The notes below the pieces were generated by a model. The model did no database searches. It was not told where the DNA came from and saw nothing but the letters and a program-made list of their open reading frames with translations. Source: an uncultured Spirochaetales bacterium (GTDB taxonomy: Bacteria > Spirochaetota > Spirochaetia > Sphaerochaetales > Sphaerochaetaceae). Taken from it: DNA of 42,235 nucleotides. The first letter of the stretch is position 1; every line of letters starts with the position of its first letter. Of the stretch, positions 1 through 8,295 are shown in pieces. A program made the position numbers and the translations under genes. The stretch is taken from positions 1-42,235 of the forward strand of contig CAMEXG010000002.1 in NCBI GenBank assembly GCA_945947045.1, read 5' to 3'.

Positions 1-2
1 CA

Positions 3-92
3 AGATTCTTCTCCCGTATCTATAAGAAGGGAGAAAAGCATGTGTTTCCAGAGACCTTGGAGTCGCCATATAAAGATACGCTATTTGGATGA
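3..92 (+). CDS. possible 3' end of an unidentified gene
   Basis: Frame 3 is open from the left edge to a TGA at 90-92 and reads as a plausible polar protein tail (RIYKKGEKHVFPETLESPYK...). The other two forward frames look less protein-like. It is too short for family assignment, and the coding call rests only on amino-acid composition. A hairpin follows about 20 bp downstream, but its T-rich side favours the opposite strand. It could equally be non-coding. Confidence 0.3.
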   Translation, partial: RFFSRIYKKGEKHVFPETLESPYKDTLFG

Positions 93-105
93 TATAGAGA
101 GAAGT

Positions 106-138
106 AAAAATGGTCCGAAGGTTGCTTTCCTCCGGACC
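106..138 (-). terminator. rho-independent terminator of the LRR lipoprotein gene
   Basis: Read on the minus strand there is a 10-bp stem (GGTCCGGAGG / CCTTCGGACC, one G-T wobble) with a 7-nt loop. It is followed by ATTTTTAC. It begins about 10 bp beyond the stop codon of the lipoprotein gene, as expected for an intrinsic terminator. Confidence 0.85.
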
Positions 139-148
139 CATTCTCTTA

Positions 149-1492
149 TTAAGTTTCGTTTTGCCATATAACTGTGGCATTCTCTGCATTCCAAGGAGCC
201 CCATCAAGGGTGCCTTCTGGCTTATTGATTTTGATTTCTAAAAGTTTGTCACATTGGAAAAATGCCCTCTCTCCAATAGAAGTAACAGAACTTGGAATAA
301 CTATACTTGTTAACTTTTCGCAGTAGTGGAATGCATAACCACCAATCGATTCCACTGAATTAGGAATTTCGATTTCTGGTAGTTCCAGGCAGAATCCAAA
401 AGCTTTATAATCGATTGCAGTGACAGAATACGGAATACTAATCTTTGTGAGATTATGGCTACCATAGAAAGAAAATTGACCTATGGTTTCAACTCCATTT
501 GGTATTATGTATTCATTTCCTTCTTTTGATATTGGATATTGTATGAGTTTTGTCCCCTCTATATTGAAAAGGACTCCATCTTTTGATTTATAGAATCTGT
601 TATCGGTTTCCACATTAATAGAGTTTAGACTTGAACAGACATTAAAAGCGCCTTCTCCAATTGATTTGACAGATTGAGGGATTGTAATGCTTGTAAGGGA
701 TCCACAACTATAAAAGGCTCCTTCTCCTATAGTAGTAACAGAATCTGGTATGGTAATACTGGTAAGATTTTTGTTGTTTGAGAAAGCATAACCACCGATT
801 TCTGTTACAGAGTTAGGGATGGTATATTCAACTATAGCTTGAGGGGTGTCACCAACCATTTTAAAATTATTCACAGGGAAATAGATAAGTTTTGATTCAT
901 CCATAGTATAGAGAGCGCCATCGATTATCTTGAAACAGGTATTCTCTTTAGATACTTCTATTGAGCCTAGATGATAACAGTAGACAAAAGCAGCATCTGA
1001 AATAGAAGTAACTGTCTTTGGAATGGTTATTTCTCTTATATATGGAGAAAATGCTGCATCAGCAATCGTTGTAACAGTCTTTCCTGCAAACATTTCAGGA
1101 ATGTTGCATGCTGCCATGACACTTGTATTAATTAATCCCACTACTGTTAAAGTCCCATCTTTGTTCTCCTGATATACCAATTTGTTTTCTGTGTCTTTAT
1201 AGATTCTTATCCAAACAGAATAGAGAGTTGTATCAGATGTTATAGGAGTAGAAGAATCGAAGAGCTCTTTTCCGTCTTTATTTAAGCTCCAACCATGGAA
1301 GAGGTATTCTTCTGTCGATTCAAGAGTTGGAGGTGTAATTGTCGTTCCTTTTCCCACTTCTTTATTGGATATCTCACTGCCGTCTAAACCTATAAAAGTT
1401 ACTTTAACTTTTTCGATTGTAGGAGTAGGGGTACATGCAGAAAGAAGCATGACAATGACAAAGAGAATAAGGATAAACTTTCCTTGTTTCAT
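149..1492 (-). CDS. BspA-type leucine-rich repeat surface lipoprotein
   Basis: This is a 447-residue exported lipoprotein, probably surface anchored. Its N-terminus is a lipoprotein signal with lipobox LLSAC (Cys about residue 20). Residues about 28-95 form an InlB/Listeria-Bacteroides repeat domain (FHGWS...TLYSVW pattern). Residues about 110-440 are tandem LRR_5 (BspA, Treponema pallidum-type) repeats with the recurring core ITIPxSVTxIGxxAF. Proteins of this family bind host or bacterial surfaces in oral and gut anaerobes; that role is inferred here. The gene is monocistronic with its own terminator. The ribosome binding site is weak (GTGAGAA about 10 nt upstream), but the lipobox position supports this start. 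The ligand is unknown. Confidence 0.85.
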   Translation of the reverse strand: MKQGKFILILFVIVMLLSACTPTPTIEKVKVTFIGLDGSEISNKEVGKGTTITPPTLESTEEYLFHGWSLNKDGKELFDSSTPITSDTTLYSVWIRIYKDTENKLVYQENKDGTLTVVGLINTSVMAACNIPEMFAGKTVTTIADAAFSPYIREITIPKTVTSISDAAFVYCYHLGSIEVSKENTCFKIIDGALYTMDESKLIYFPVNNFKMVGDTPQAIVEYTIPNSVTEIGGYAFSNNKNLTSITIPDSVTTIGEGAFYSCGSLTSITIPQSVKSIGEGAFNVCSSLNSINVETDNRFYKSKDGVLFNIEGTKLIQYPISKEGNEYIIPNGVETIGQFSFYGSHNLTKISIPYSVTAIDYKAFGFCLELPEIEIPNSVESIGGYAFHYCEKLTSIVIPSSVTSIGERAFFQCDKLLEIKINKPEGTLDGAPWNAENATVIWQNET

Positions 1493-1664
1493 GTATGTAT
1501 TCTCACTTTTATTGTTGTTCTAAATGAATACCACGCAATTTCAAAACTTTTTGAATGATATTTATAGAACAATAAAACGTGATAATATAAAGGCGCAAAA
1601 TATTTTCTTGTTGACGATAACCATTCATTATGTATTGTTTAGATAAAACTAGGTCTTTTGTATT

Positions 1665-1693
1665 AAAAACCCCGAAGCTTCTATGCCTCGGGG
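1665..1693 (-). terminator. rho-independent terminator of the PAP2 gene
   Basis: On the minus strand CCCCGAGGC and GCTTCGGGG form a 9-bp stem (one wobble) with loop ATAGAA, followed by TTTTT. It lies 6 bp past the PAP2 stop codon and separates that gene from the downstream lipoprotein gene. Confidence 0.9.
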
Positions 1694-1699
1694 AAATCA

Positions 1700-2623
1700 T
1701 TAAGAGTTTTCTTTTTCAAAAATATTGAGCTTTACGGCTATCATCGGGTAGACAAATGTGCTCCAGAAAGCAAGGAAGAAATATGAAACGCATTTGAATA
1801 TCATAGGAAATACAGGAATCGCTTTGATCCCTAGCCATAGCCCGATGCCGATTACAGCTCCAATGATGAATCCAATAATCTTCTTTTTCATAGTTGAAGG
1901 AACTTTGAAATTAACTTTGTTTTTTTCAAGGAAAGCACCTAGGAATAAACCGGAACACATAATGGCTGTCTCCATAAGGTCTTTCCAAAGAAGAGCTTCA
2001 ATAGCTCCTCCTTCTAGGAGAATGGCTGTCACAATGCCTACAGCTCCAGTGGTGGTGGCTATTATGACTGCGACTTTTCCAAAGTGCTTTTCGTCATCAT
2101 ATAGAGTATACATTTTCTTTGAGAGAATAAGAGAGAATGATAATCCTAGAGCTGTACCTACAATTACATCCATGGGCCAGTGGCATGTAAGATATACACG
2201 TGAAACAGGTACGAGGATTATAAGGATAATAGAGATAATCTTAAGCCATTGCTTTTGTGAGAACTTGTATGCCGTACCCCACAGAGCTCCTGATGTAGTG
2301 GAATGACCAGAAGGAAATGAGTAACCTGTAGCAGTGGATGGAAGAATACACTCCAACTCATCTGGGTATTGGACCCATGGTCGAGGAACACGGAATATGA
2401 CTTTCAGAATATTCATCGAGAAGTTTGCTGGAAGTAATGTGCCTCCAAAAGCAAAGCCTAATCGTTTATCTACACACCAATAAACTAATAATAGGACCAA
2501 TATAGCCACCGGAGCATCTCCACAATATGTTACTGCTTTTGCAATAAAATCTCCTGCTGGTACTCTTATGGATTGGATGAAGAGCATAATAGGCTTCTGT
2601 AGTTCTAATATAGCATCAATCAT
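1700..2623 (-). CDS. PAP2-superfamily membrane phosphatase
   Basis: This is a 307-residue integral membrane protein of the type 2 phosphatidic acid phosphatase superfamily. All three signature elements are visible: K-x(n)-RVPRPW near residue 70, SFPSGHS near residue 103, and SRVYLTCHWPMD near residue 140. The two histidines of the second and third elements are the usual nucleophile and acid/base. Several hydrophobic helices surround them, and a hydrophobic C-terminal extension (four further segments) makes it longer than minimal 200-residue members. It probably dephosphorylates lipid phosphates such as phosphatidate or undecaprenyl diphosphate at the cytoplasmic membrane; the substrate cannot be told. 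An AGGGAGG ribosome binding site supports the start. It stands alone between a terminator and a divergent promoter region. Confidence 0.88.
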   Translation of the reverse strand: MIDAILELQKPIMLFIQSIRVPAGDFIAKAVTYCGDAPVAILVLLLVYWCVDKRLGFAFGGTLLPANFSMNILKVIFRVPRPWVQYPDELECILPSTATGYSFPSGHSTTSGALWGTAYKFSQKQWLKIISIILIILVPVSRVYLTCHWPMDVIVGTALGLSFSLILSKKMYTLYDDEKHFGKVAVIIATTTGAVGIVTAILLEGGAIEALLWKDLMETAIMCSGLFLGAFLEKNKVNFKVPSTMKKKIIGFIIGAVIGIGLWLGIKAIPVFPMIFKCVSYFFLAFWSTFVYPMIAVKLNIFEKENS

Positions 2624-2926
2624 TTCGGGCCTCCCTTATTGGTATGAAGTCAATAAATCCCTTGTTGTTAAGTATACATCAAAATGACAAAAGTTATCGG
2701 TAAATATGATTTTTGTGTTGAAAAACGTTCATAATGTGCGGTAAATAACAAAAAAGCACTTTTTTATTTCTCCTATTTTTCTTTTTTAAAAGGAATTAGA
2801 TAAATAAAAGAAAAAATATTTGCTCTTTTTGTATTTTTGATTTGGAAATTAATTGAATAAAAATACTGTTTTCTGTATATTACCACCATAAAACAAAAAC
2901 TTATTTGGAACAGGAGCCAAAACAAT
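2624..2926. other. divergent intergenic region between PAP2 and livK
   Basis: About 300 bp of very AT-rich sequence without a credible gene. It holds the liv promoter listed separately. On the minus strand it contains a TATACT hexamer about 45 bp upstream of the PAP2 start that could be a -10 element. Poly-T and poly-A tracts around 2750-2800 may act as UP-like or curved DNA. The 90-residue minus ORF reaching into this region is a shadow of livK. Confidence 0.6.
2853..2881 (+). promoter_or_regulatory. sigma-70-type promoter of the liv operon
   Basis: TTGAAT (2853-2858), a 17-bp spacer, and TATATT (2876-2881) match the housekeeping consensus well. The predicted transcription start is near 2888, giving a leader of about 38 nt before livK. 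The leader ends in a GGAG ribosome binding site. Confidence 0.7.
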
Positions 2927-4084
2927 ATGAAAAAATTTCTTGCTATCGCTTTGATTGCAGTCGTTGCTATGACAGCAGTCTTCGCAAACGGAAGCAGCGA
3001 ATCAGCTTCTTCTGAGATCAAGATCGGATTTATCGGACCACTCACAGGTGACTATGCTAACTATGGTACTCTCTGCCGCCAGGCTGTTCAGATGGCTATT
3101 GATGAATGTAATGCCAAGGGTGGTGTAAACGGTTCTACAGTCAAGCTTATTGCTGAAGACAGTGAGGGAGATCCGAACAAGGCTTATGCTGCTATGGAAA
3201 AGCTCGCAAATACAGATAAGGTCTGTGCAGTTGTAGGTCCAGTATTGACAGGTGAAGCTTTCTCTGTCGGTCCAATCGCTTGTGAACTTGGTGTTCTTGC
3301 AGTAACTCCATCTGCATCCCACAAGGATGTAACAAACCAGGGCGACTATATCTTCCGCACAACTCCATCTGATGGTCTTCAGGGCGAAGTTGCAGGTAAG
3401 TATTGGTATCAGATCCTTGGCTACAGAAAGCTTGCTGTCCTCTATGCTAAGAACGACTACAGCCAGGGTCTCTATGAAGGTATGAAGGAAGCTTTCGAAG
3501 CTGATGGCGGTCAGGTTGTTGCTGTTGAGACATTCATGGTCGGCGACAAGGACTTCAAGACTCAGCTCACAAAGCTCAAGAACACAGATGCTGAAGCAAT
3601 CTATATCCCAGACTATACAGCTGAAATGGCTCAGATCCTCGAGCAGGCTTCACAGCTTGGCGTTGACAAGCCATTCCTCTCCGGTGACGGATTCCTCAGC
3701 GAAGAAATTTATCAGCTCGCTGGCGAATACACAGACGGTGTTGTATACACAGCTTCTGCTCAGCTGGAAGAGACATCTCTTGTTAAGGAATTTAGAGATG
3801 CTTACACAGCTAAGTGGGGTATCGGTCCTGACTCATTCGCTACAAACAGCTACGATGCTACAAACATCCTCCTCTCTGTCATCGCTAAGGTTGGTACAGA
3901 TAGAAAGGCTATCAGAGATGGTTTTGCAGCTGTCAAGGATTATGAAGGCGTAAACGGAACTATTAACTTCGCTGAAAATGGTGACCTTGTTGCATATCAG
4001 GGAATCTATGAAGTCGAGGGCAATACTCCTAAGTATGTCGGTGCATTCAAGATTGAAAATGGAAAGGTTGTTAAGGTCAACTAA
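2927..4084 (+). CDS. livK: branched-chain amino acid ABC importer, substrate-binding protein
   Basis: This is a 385-residue periplasmic binding protein of the leucine/isoleucine/valine type (Peripla_BP_6, type I fold). A cleavable signal peptide ends at AVFA-NGSSE. The mature protein starts with the strand-turn IKIGFIGPLTGDYANYG, the usual N-terminal hallmark. It carries the middle signature VGPVLTGEAFSVGPIA and the ligand-loop region TPSASHKDVT. There is no cysteine at the cleavage site, so it is probably soluble rather than a lipoprotein. It heads a complete livKHMGF operon, and a strong hairpin after its stop probably sets its higher expression over the permeases. The family also binds amides, urea and other amino acids, so the substrate is an inference. 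Confidence 0.92.
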   Translation: MKKFLAIALIAVVAMTAVFANGSSESASSEIKIGFIGPLTGDYANYGTLCRQAVQMAIDECNAKGGVNGSTVKLIAEDSEGDPNKAYAAMEKLANTDKVCAVVGPVLTGEAFSVGPIACELGVLAVTPSASHKDVTNQGDYIFRTTPSDGLQGEVAGKYWYQILGYRKLAVLYAKNDYSQGLYEGMKEAFEADGGQVVAVETFMVGDKDFKTQLTKLKNTDAEAIYIPDYTAEMAQILEQASQLGVDKPFLSGDGFLSEEIYQLAGEYTDGVVYTASAQLEETSLVKEFRDAYTAKWGIGPDSFATNSYDATNILLSVIAKVGTDRKAIRDGFAAVKDYEGVNGTINFAENGDLVAYQGIYEVEGNTPKYVGAFKIENGKVVKVN

Positions 4085-4108
4085 TAAGGGATAATCCCTT
4101 TGTTTTGA

Positions 4109-4140
4109 GGGAAGAGCGCCTCTGATATGGTGCTTTTCCC
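4109..4140 (+). terminator. intercistronic stem-loop after livK
   Basis: GGGAAGAGCGCC and GGTGCTTTTCCC pair over 12 bp (two G-T wobbles) around an 8-nt loop. Only a weak T-rich tail (TTAAATTT) follows. In binding-protein operons such a structure acts as a partial terminator or as a 3' mRNA stabiliser for the binding-protein message. A smaller hairpin, AAGGGATAATCCCTT, precedes it. Confidence 0.65.
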
Positions 4141-4187
4141 TTAAATTTATGAAATAATCGTAATCAATATTTTCATAGGAGGTCTCG

Positions 4188-5108
4188 ATGGGATCTGTAA
4201 GTTTATTATTCCAGCATCTCATGAACGGCCTGACATTGGGTGGCATATATGCCCTCATAGCTCTCGGCTATACTATGGTCTATGGTATCCTGAAGTTCAT
4301 CAACTTCGCCCATGGTGATATTTTGATGGTGGGTGCCTATATCGGACTCTTCGCTTTTGATGCACTCAGGGGATCGTCACCCCTTGGCCCATGGTGGCTT
4401 GTATCGTTCTTTATCGCTATGGTTATTTCCATGCTTGGTTGTGCAGTTTTGGGTATGGTTATCGAAAAGGTTGCATATAAGCCATTGAGAAAAGGATCAA
4501 GACTTGCTCCGCTGTTATCAGCTATCGGTGTATCTTTTATCCTCTCGAATGGTGCAGCTTGGATGTTCGGAACTCACTCAAGAAAGTTCAACTATCCATT
4601 TGACAACTCACCGATACATCTCGGTGGAGTAGTCGTCACACCTCACCAGATTCTTATTCTTGTAGTCGCCATTGTAATGATGGTCGCTTTAAAGCTCTTT
4701 GTAGACAAGACCAAGATGGGTAAAGCCATGAGAGCAACTTCCCTTGACGGCGATACAGCCAAACTCATGGGAATTAACTCTGATATGATTATATCTCTTA
4801 CATTCGGTATCGGAAGCGCCCTTGCTGCATGTGGAGGTATGTTGATCGCTCTCGACTATAAGGTTTATGCAACTATGGGTACCATGGTTGGTCTCAAAGC
4901 CTTTGTCGCAGCAGTCGTAGGTGGAATCGGAAACATCACAGGAGCTATGCTTGGAGGCTTCTTATTGGGTCTATTGGAAACATTCGGTGTAGCAGTTCTT
5001 GGAATTCCTCAGGGATTCAAAGATGCAATCGCTTTTGCAGTCTTGATCCTCATCCTTCTCTTGAAGCCGGAAGGTCTATTGGGAAAAGTCGAAAAGGAGA
5101 AAGTATAA
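4188..5108 (+). CDS. livH: branched-chain amino acid ABC importer, permease LivH
   Basis: This is a 306-residue inner-membrane permease of the BPD_transp_2 family. It opens with NGLTLGGIYALIALGYTMVYG, the classic LivH N-terminus, and contains about eight hydrophobic segments. The conserved cytoplasmic loop RATSLDGDTAKLMGIN contacts the ATPases. A strong AGGAGG ribosome binding site precedes the ATG. Its stop overlaps the livM start by one base (TAATG), indicating translational coupling. It forms the membrane channel with LivM. Confidence 0.93.
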   Translation: MGSVSLLFQHLMNGLTLGGIYALIALGYTMVYGILKFINFAHGDILMVGAYIGLFAFDALRGSSPLGPWWLVSFFIAMVISMLGCAVLGMVIEKVAYKPLRKGSRLAPLLSAIGVSFILSNGAAWMFGTHSRKFNYPFDNSPIHLGGVVVTPHQILILVVAIVMMVALKLFVDKTKMGKAMRATSLDGDTAKLMGINSDMIISLTFGIGSALAACGGMLIALDYKVYATMGTMVGLKAFVAAVVGGIGNITGAMLGGFLLGLLETFGVAVLGIPQGFKDAIAFAVLILILLLKPEGLLGKVEKEKV

Positions 5109-6046
5109 TGCTGAATTTCTTTATCCTTATTCTTATATATACATGTATCTATGCTTTTATGAGTCTTGGCCAGAACTTGATCACAGGATACTCAGGTATG
5201 CTCTCACTCTGTGCAGCAGGCTTCTTTGCCATCGGTAGTTACACTACGGCAATCCTGACCACATCTTTTGGTTGGTCATTCTGGGCGACTCTCCCTATAG
5301 CTGCTCTTCTTTCTGCTTTGATGGGAGTATTGATCGGATTGCCGACATTGAGACTTAAGGGTGACTATCTAGCCATTGCAACTCTCGGTTTTGCTGAAAT
5401 AGTAAGAAACATCATTAATAACTGGGATGCTCTTACAAACGGTCCTATGGGAATCCAAAGAATTCCAATGATCACTATCTTTGGTATCAAGATCTCTCCA
5501 TATCAGAAGTACGGCTTCCTGTTGATGGAAATCATAATGCTGTTAATCTGCTGGTTCCTCTTTGAGCGCTTGGCTTCTTCTCGCATGGGAAGAGCATTGG
5601 AGGCGATAAGAGAAGACGAGATAGCAGCAAATAGCATGGGAATCAACGTAACAAAGTATAAGGTAGTATCCTTTGCCCTTGGTGCTGCAGTAACAGGAAT
5701 CGCTGGATGTCTTCAGGCTGAGTTCACTCTCTCAGTCTCTCCTGGCTCCTATGTATTCATGGTATCTATCATGGTTCTTTGTACTGTCGTATTGGGTGGT
5801 ATGGGAAACTTTGTTGCTGTTATTCTAGGTGCATTTATCATTCAGTTTATATCATATCTTCCCCAGCTTATCGGGCTTTCGAATATTATTCCTGCCCAGG
5901 CTAAACAGATTATCTTTGGTCTCATCCTTGTCATTATGATGATCTATAGACCTCAGGGTATCCTTGGTAGAAAAGAGAGAAATAATAAGAAAGCCGAGAA
6001 GAATTGGCTTCTAAACAAGAAGGAGGCTATAAATGAGCATGCTTGA
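5108..6046 (+). CDS. livM: branched-chain amino acid ABC importer, permease LivM
   Basis: This is a 312-residue membrane permease, the partner of LivH. The N-terminal half has the LivM signature SLGQNLITGYSGMLSLCAAGFFAIGSY split across two helices. The ATPase-contact loop is ALEAIREDEIAANSMGIN. Length and order match LivM of other importers. A charged lysine-rich tail (about residues 288-312) follows the last helix. The gene overlaps livH by one base and livG by 14 bp, so the cassette is tightly coupled. Confidence 0.93.
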   Translation: MLNFFILILIYTCIYAFMSLGQNLITGYSGMLSLCAAGFFAIGSYTTAILTTSFGWSFWATLPIAALLSALMGVLIGLPTLRLKGDYLAIATLGFAEIVRNIINNWDALTNGPMGIQRIPMITIFGIKISPYQKYGFLLMEIIMLLICWFLFERLASSRMGRALEAIREDEIAANSMGINVTKYKVVSFALGAAVTGIAGCLQAEFTLSVSPGSYVFMVSIMVLCTVVLGGMGNFVAVILGAFIIQFISYLPQLIGLSNIIPAQAKQIIFGLILVIMMIYRPQGILGRKERNNKKAEKNWLLNKKEAINEHA

Positions 6047-6824
6047 GACTCAGGCTCTTACAAGAGAGTTTGGCGGCGTCATCGCTGTTAATAAAGTAGA
6101 CTTCTTCGTTGAAAAGAATATGATCACGGGACTCATCGGTCCTAACGGAGCAGGAAAGACTACTCTATTCAATAACATTACTGGCCTCGATACACCTACA
6201 AGTGGCAAGGTTTTCTTTGAAGGTAAAGAGATTACCGGGACTCCTGCAGATAGAGTCTGTAGACTTGGAATAGCAAGAACATTCCAGAACATCAGGCTAT
6301 TTAAGGAGCTTAGTGTAATAGACAACGTAATGGTCGGTCGTCATTTTCATGCTGGAAACAGTCATAACAGGACGATACAGGCCATCCTCAGTTATCTGAA
6401 TGTGGAGAAAGAAGAGAAGAAGACCTACTTGGATGCCATGAAGTGGCTTGAATTCTTCGGTTTGGAGAATTTGAGAAATGAAAAGGCAAAGAATCTTCCA
6501 TATGGTTATCAGAGGGAGTTGGAGATAGCTAGAGCTTTGGCTACGGAACCTCGCCTCCTCTTTTTGGATGAGCCTGCTGCAGGTATGAACCCTCAGGAGA
6601 CTGAAGACTTGATGAAGACCATCAGAAGAATTAGGGATATCGGCGTAACGGTAGTCTTGATCGAGCACGATATGAAACTTGTCATGAATATCTGTGACAA
6701 TATTACAGTACTCAACTATGGTCAGAAGATAGCTCAGGGAACAGCTATGGAGATTCAGTCTAACCCTGCCGTTATCGAAGCATACCTTGGAAAAGATGAA
6801 GATGAGGAGGACGATGAAGAATGA
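6033..6824 (+). CDS. livG: branched-chain amino acid ABC importer, ATPase LivG
   Basis: This is a 263-residue ABC ATPase. Visible motifs are Walker A GPNGAGKTT near residue 36, the Q-loop in RTFQNIRLF, the family-typical degenerate signature LPYGYQRELEIARAL, Walker B LLFLDEPAAGMN, and the H-loop IEHDMKLV. The CRLGIARTFQNIRLF segment and the inserted region before the signature are typical of LivG rather than LivF. A very acidic tail (DEDEEDDEE) ends the protein. It pairs with LivF to power the LivHM channel. The ATGA overlap with livF supports both boundaries. Confidence 0.93.
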   Translation: MSMLETQALTREFGGVIAVNKVDFFVEKNMITGLIGPNGAGKTTLFNNITGLDTPTSGKVFFEGKEITGTPADRVCRLGIARTFQNIRLFKELSVIDNVMVGRHFHAGNSHNRTIQAILSYLNVEKEEKKTYLDAMKWLEFFGLENLRNEKAKNLPYGYQRELEIARALATEPRLLFLDEPAAGMNPQETEDLMKTIRRIRDIGVTVVLIEHDMKLVMNICDNITVLNYGQKIAQGTAMEIQSNPAVIEAYLGKDEDEEDDEE

Positions 6825-7567
6825 CAGACAAAGAACTTCTCAAAATCGATAACATCAGCGTCAGCTATGGAAACATAAAAGCCCTCAGAGGCGTATCCAT
6901 GAATGTAAGAGAGGGGGAGATAGTAGCCCTCATCGGTGCCAATGGTGCTGGAAAGTCCACACTCTTGAAGGCAATTGTTGGTCAGGAGCCTCTTGTAGAG
7001 GGTTCTATTTCCTATGACGGCGAGATGTTATATGAAGTCAAAGATAAGCATTATCATGGTGTTCCTACATATAATGTGGTAAAGAAAGGTATAGCTCTTG
7101 TTCCTGAAGGAAGACGTGTATTTGCCGATCTTACAGTAGAAGAGAATCTGGATATGGGTGCCTTCATGCTGAAAGACGATGCCCTGATTAAGAGAAAGAA
7201 GGAAGAGATGTTCGATTTCTTCCCGATCTTGGGACAGAGAAAGAAGCAGAAGTCCAGAAGCCTCTCAGGAGGTGAGCAGCAGATGCTTGCCGTCGCCAGA
7301 GCAATGATGAGCAGCCCTCGTCTGCTATTATTGGATGAACCAGGACTTGGATTGGCTCCACTTATCGTCCAGGAAATCTTCAGTAAGATTAAACTCATTA
7401 ACAATGAGGACAAGGTTACGGTTTTCGTCGTTGAGCAGAATGCACGTCTGGCACTCAAGAGTAGTAATGACGGATATGTTATGGAGAACGGTGTAATTGT
7501 ACTCCATGATGAAGCTAAGTCGCTCTTGAAGAATCAGAAGGTAAGGGCTGCATATTTAGGTGAATGA
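6821..7567 (+). CDS. livF: branched-chain amino acid ABC importer, ATPase LivF
   Basis: This is a 248-residue ABC ATPase of the LivF subgroup. Motifs include Walker A GANGAGKST, the LivF-typical VPEGRRVFADLTVEENL, signature LSGGEQQMLAVARAMM, Walker B LLLLDEPGLGLAP, and a VVEQNARLAL H-loop region where glutamine replaces the switch histidine, as is normal in LivF. It is the last gene of the transporter operon. The next gene starts 55 bp on and appears to have its own promoter. Confidence 0.93.
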   Translation: MTDKELLKIDNISVSYGNIKALRGVSMNVREGEIVALIGANGAGKSTLLKAIVGQEPLVEGSISYDGEMLYEVKDKHYHGVPTYNVVKKGIALVPEGRRVFADLTVEENLDMGAFMLKDDALIKRKKEEMFDFFPILGQRKKQKSRSLSGGEQQMLAVARAMMSSPRLLLLDEPGLGLAPLIVQEIFSKIKLINNEDKVTVFVVEQNARLALKSSNDGYVMENGVIVLHDEAKSLLKNQKVRAAYLGE

Positions 7568-7570
7568 TTT

Positions 7571-7600
7571 TTGTGGTAGAGGTCTTTTCTCTGTTATAAA
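7571..7600 (+). promoter_or_regulatory. candidate promoter of the CBS-ACT gene
   Basis: TTGTGG (7571-7576) and TATAAA (7595-7600) are separated by 18 bp, just after the livF stop. This would allow the CBS-ACT gene to be transcribed apart from the liv operon. No terminator is visible between livF and this gene, so read-through is also likely. Confidence 0.45.
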
Positions 7601-7622
7601 ATTAAGTTGAGGGAATAATACT

Positions 7623-8270
7623 ATGATTATAGAAAGAAGAATGACTAAGAACCCGGTGACATGTTCTCCAGACATGTCTATTCAGGATGCTTCCGATCTT
7701 ATGGCAAGGGAGCATGTGCATCGTCTTCCTGTTCTCGATAAGGGTGGAAGATTGGTCGGAGTCATCTCCGAAAAGGATATTTTGAAGGCTGCACCTTCTC
7801 CTGCATCCACTCTCAGTGCTTATGAAACAAACTATCTGTTGAGTAAGCTTACTGTAAAGAAGATTATGAGCCGCAATCCTGTTACTGTTACAAAAGATAC
7901 TACAGTAGAGGATGCAGCCACAATGATGGTTGATCAGGATCTTTCATGTCTCCCAGTACTCGAAGATGGAAAACTGGTGGGTATAGTAAGTAAGAGCGAC
8001 TTGTTCAAAATGCTCCTTGAGACATTCGGTGCCAGAATCCCTGGAACAAATATCTCATTCTTGGTAGAAGATCAGAAGGGATGTATGGCGAAGATTATAG
8101 GCGACATTTCATCCAGAGGTCTGGATCTTGTTACATGTGCCGTACTAAATGGTACAGATTCCACAAATAGACTTATTACTGTAAAGGTAAGCGGTGTCAC
8201 AGAAAGTGAACTGGTGGATATCATAAAGCCATATGCAATTCAGGTAATGGATGTGAGATCTTACTCGTAA
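7623..8270 (+). CDS. CBS-domain pair with C-terminal ACT domain (AcuB-like)
   Basis: This is a 215-residue soluble regulator-like protein. Two CBS domains (about residues 5-58 and 77-128) carry the typical MTKNPVTCSPDMSI and MSRNPVTVTKDTTV openings. They usually bind adenosine nucleotides. Residues about 142-213 look like an ACT domain (ISFLVEDQKGCMAKIIGDISSRG), a fold that commonly binds amino acids. The architecture resembles AcuB-type proteins. Position directly downstream of a branched-chain amino acid importer suggests it senses an amino acid together with cellular energy state. Its output partner is unknown. A GAGGG ribosome binding site supports the start. Confidence 0.82.
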   Translation: MIIERRMTKNPVTCSPDMSIQDASDLMAREHVHRLPVLDKGGRLVGVISEKDILKAAPSPASTLSAYETNYLLSKLTVKKIMSRNPVTVTKDTTVEDAATMMVDQDLSCLPVLEDGKLVGIVSKSDLFKMLLETFGARIPGTNISFLVEDQKGCMAKIIGDISSRGLDLVTCAVLNGTDSTNRLITVKVSGVTESELVDIIKPYAIQVMDVRSYS

Positions 8271-8276
8271 TATTTA

Positions 8277-8294
8277 GGGCCGGGAAACCGGCCT
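8277..8294. terminator. short GC hairpin between convergent genes
   Basis: GGCCGG and CCGGCC form a perfect 6-bp stem closed by a GAAA tetraloop, followed by TATTAAAA. It lies between the convergent CBS-ACT gene and the small unknown gene. The T tract is poor on both strands, so termination is likely but not textbook. Confidence 0.55.
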
Positions 8295-8295
8295 A

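Noticed and set aside
1509-1700. 63-residue minus-strand ORF
   Set aside because: Its start region contains the PAP2 terminator, it has no ribosome site and its composition is not protein-like.
2773-3045. 90-residue minus ORF
   Set aside because: It overlaps the liv promoter and the start of livK on the other strand.
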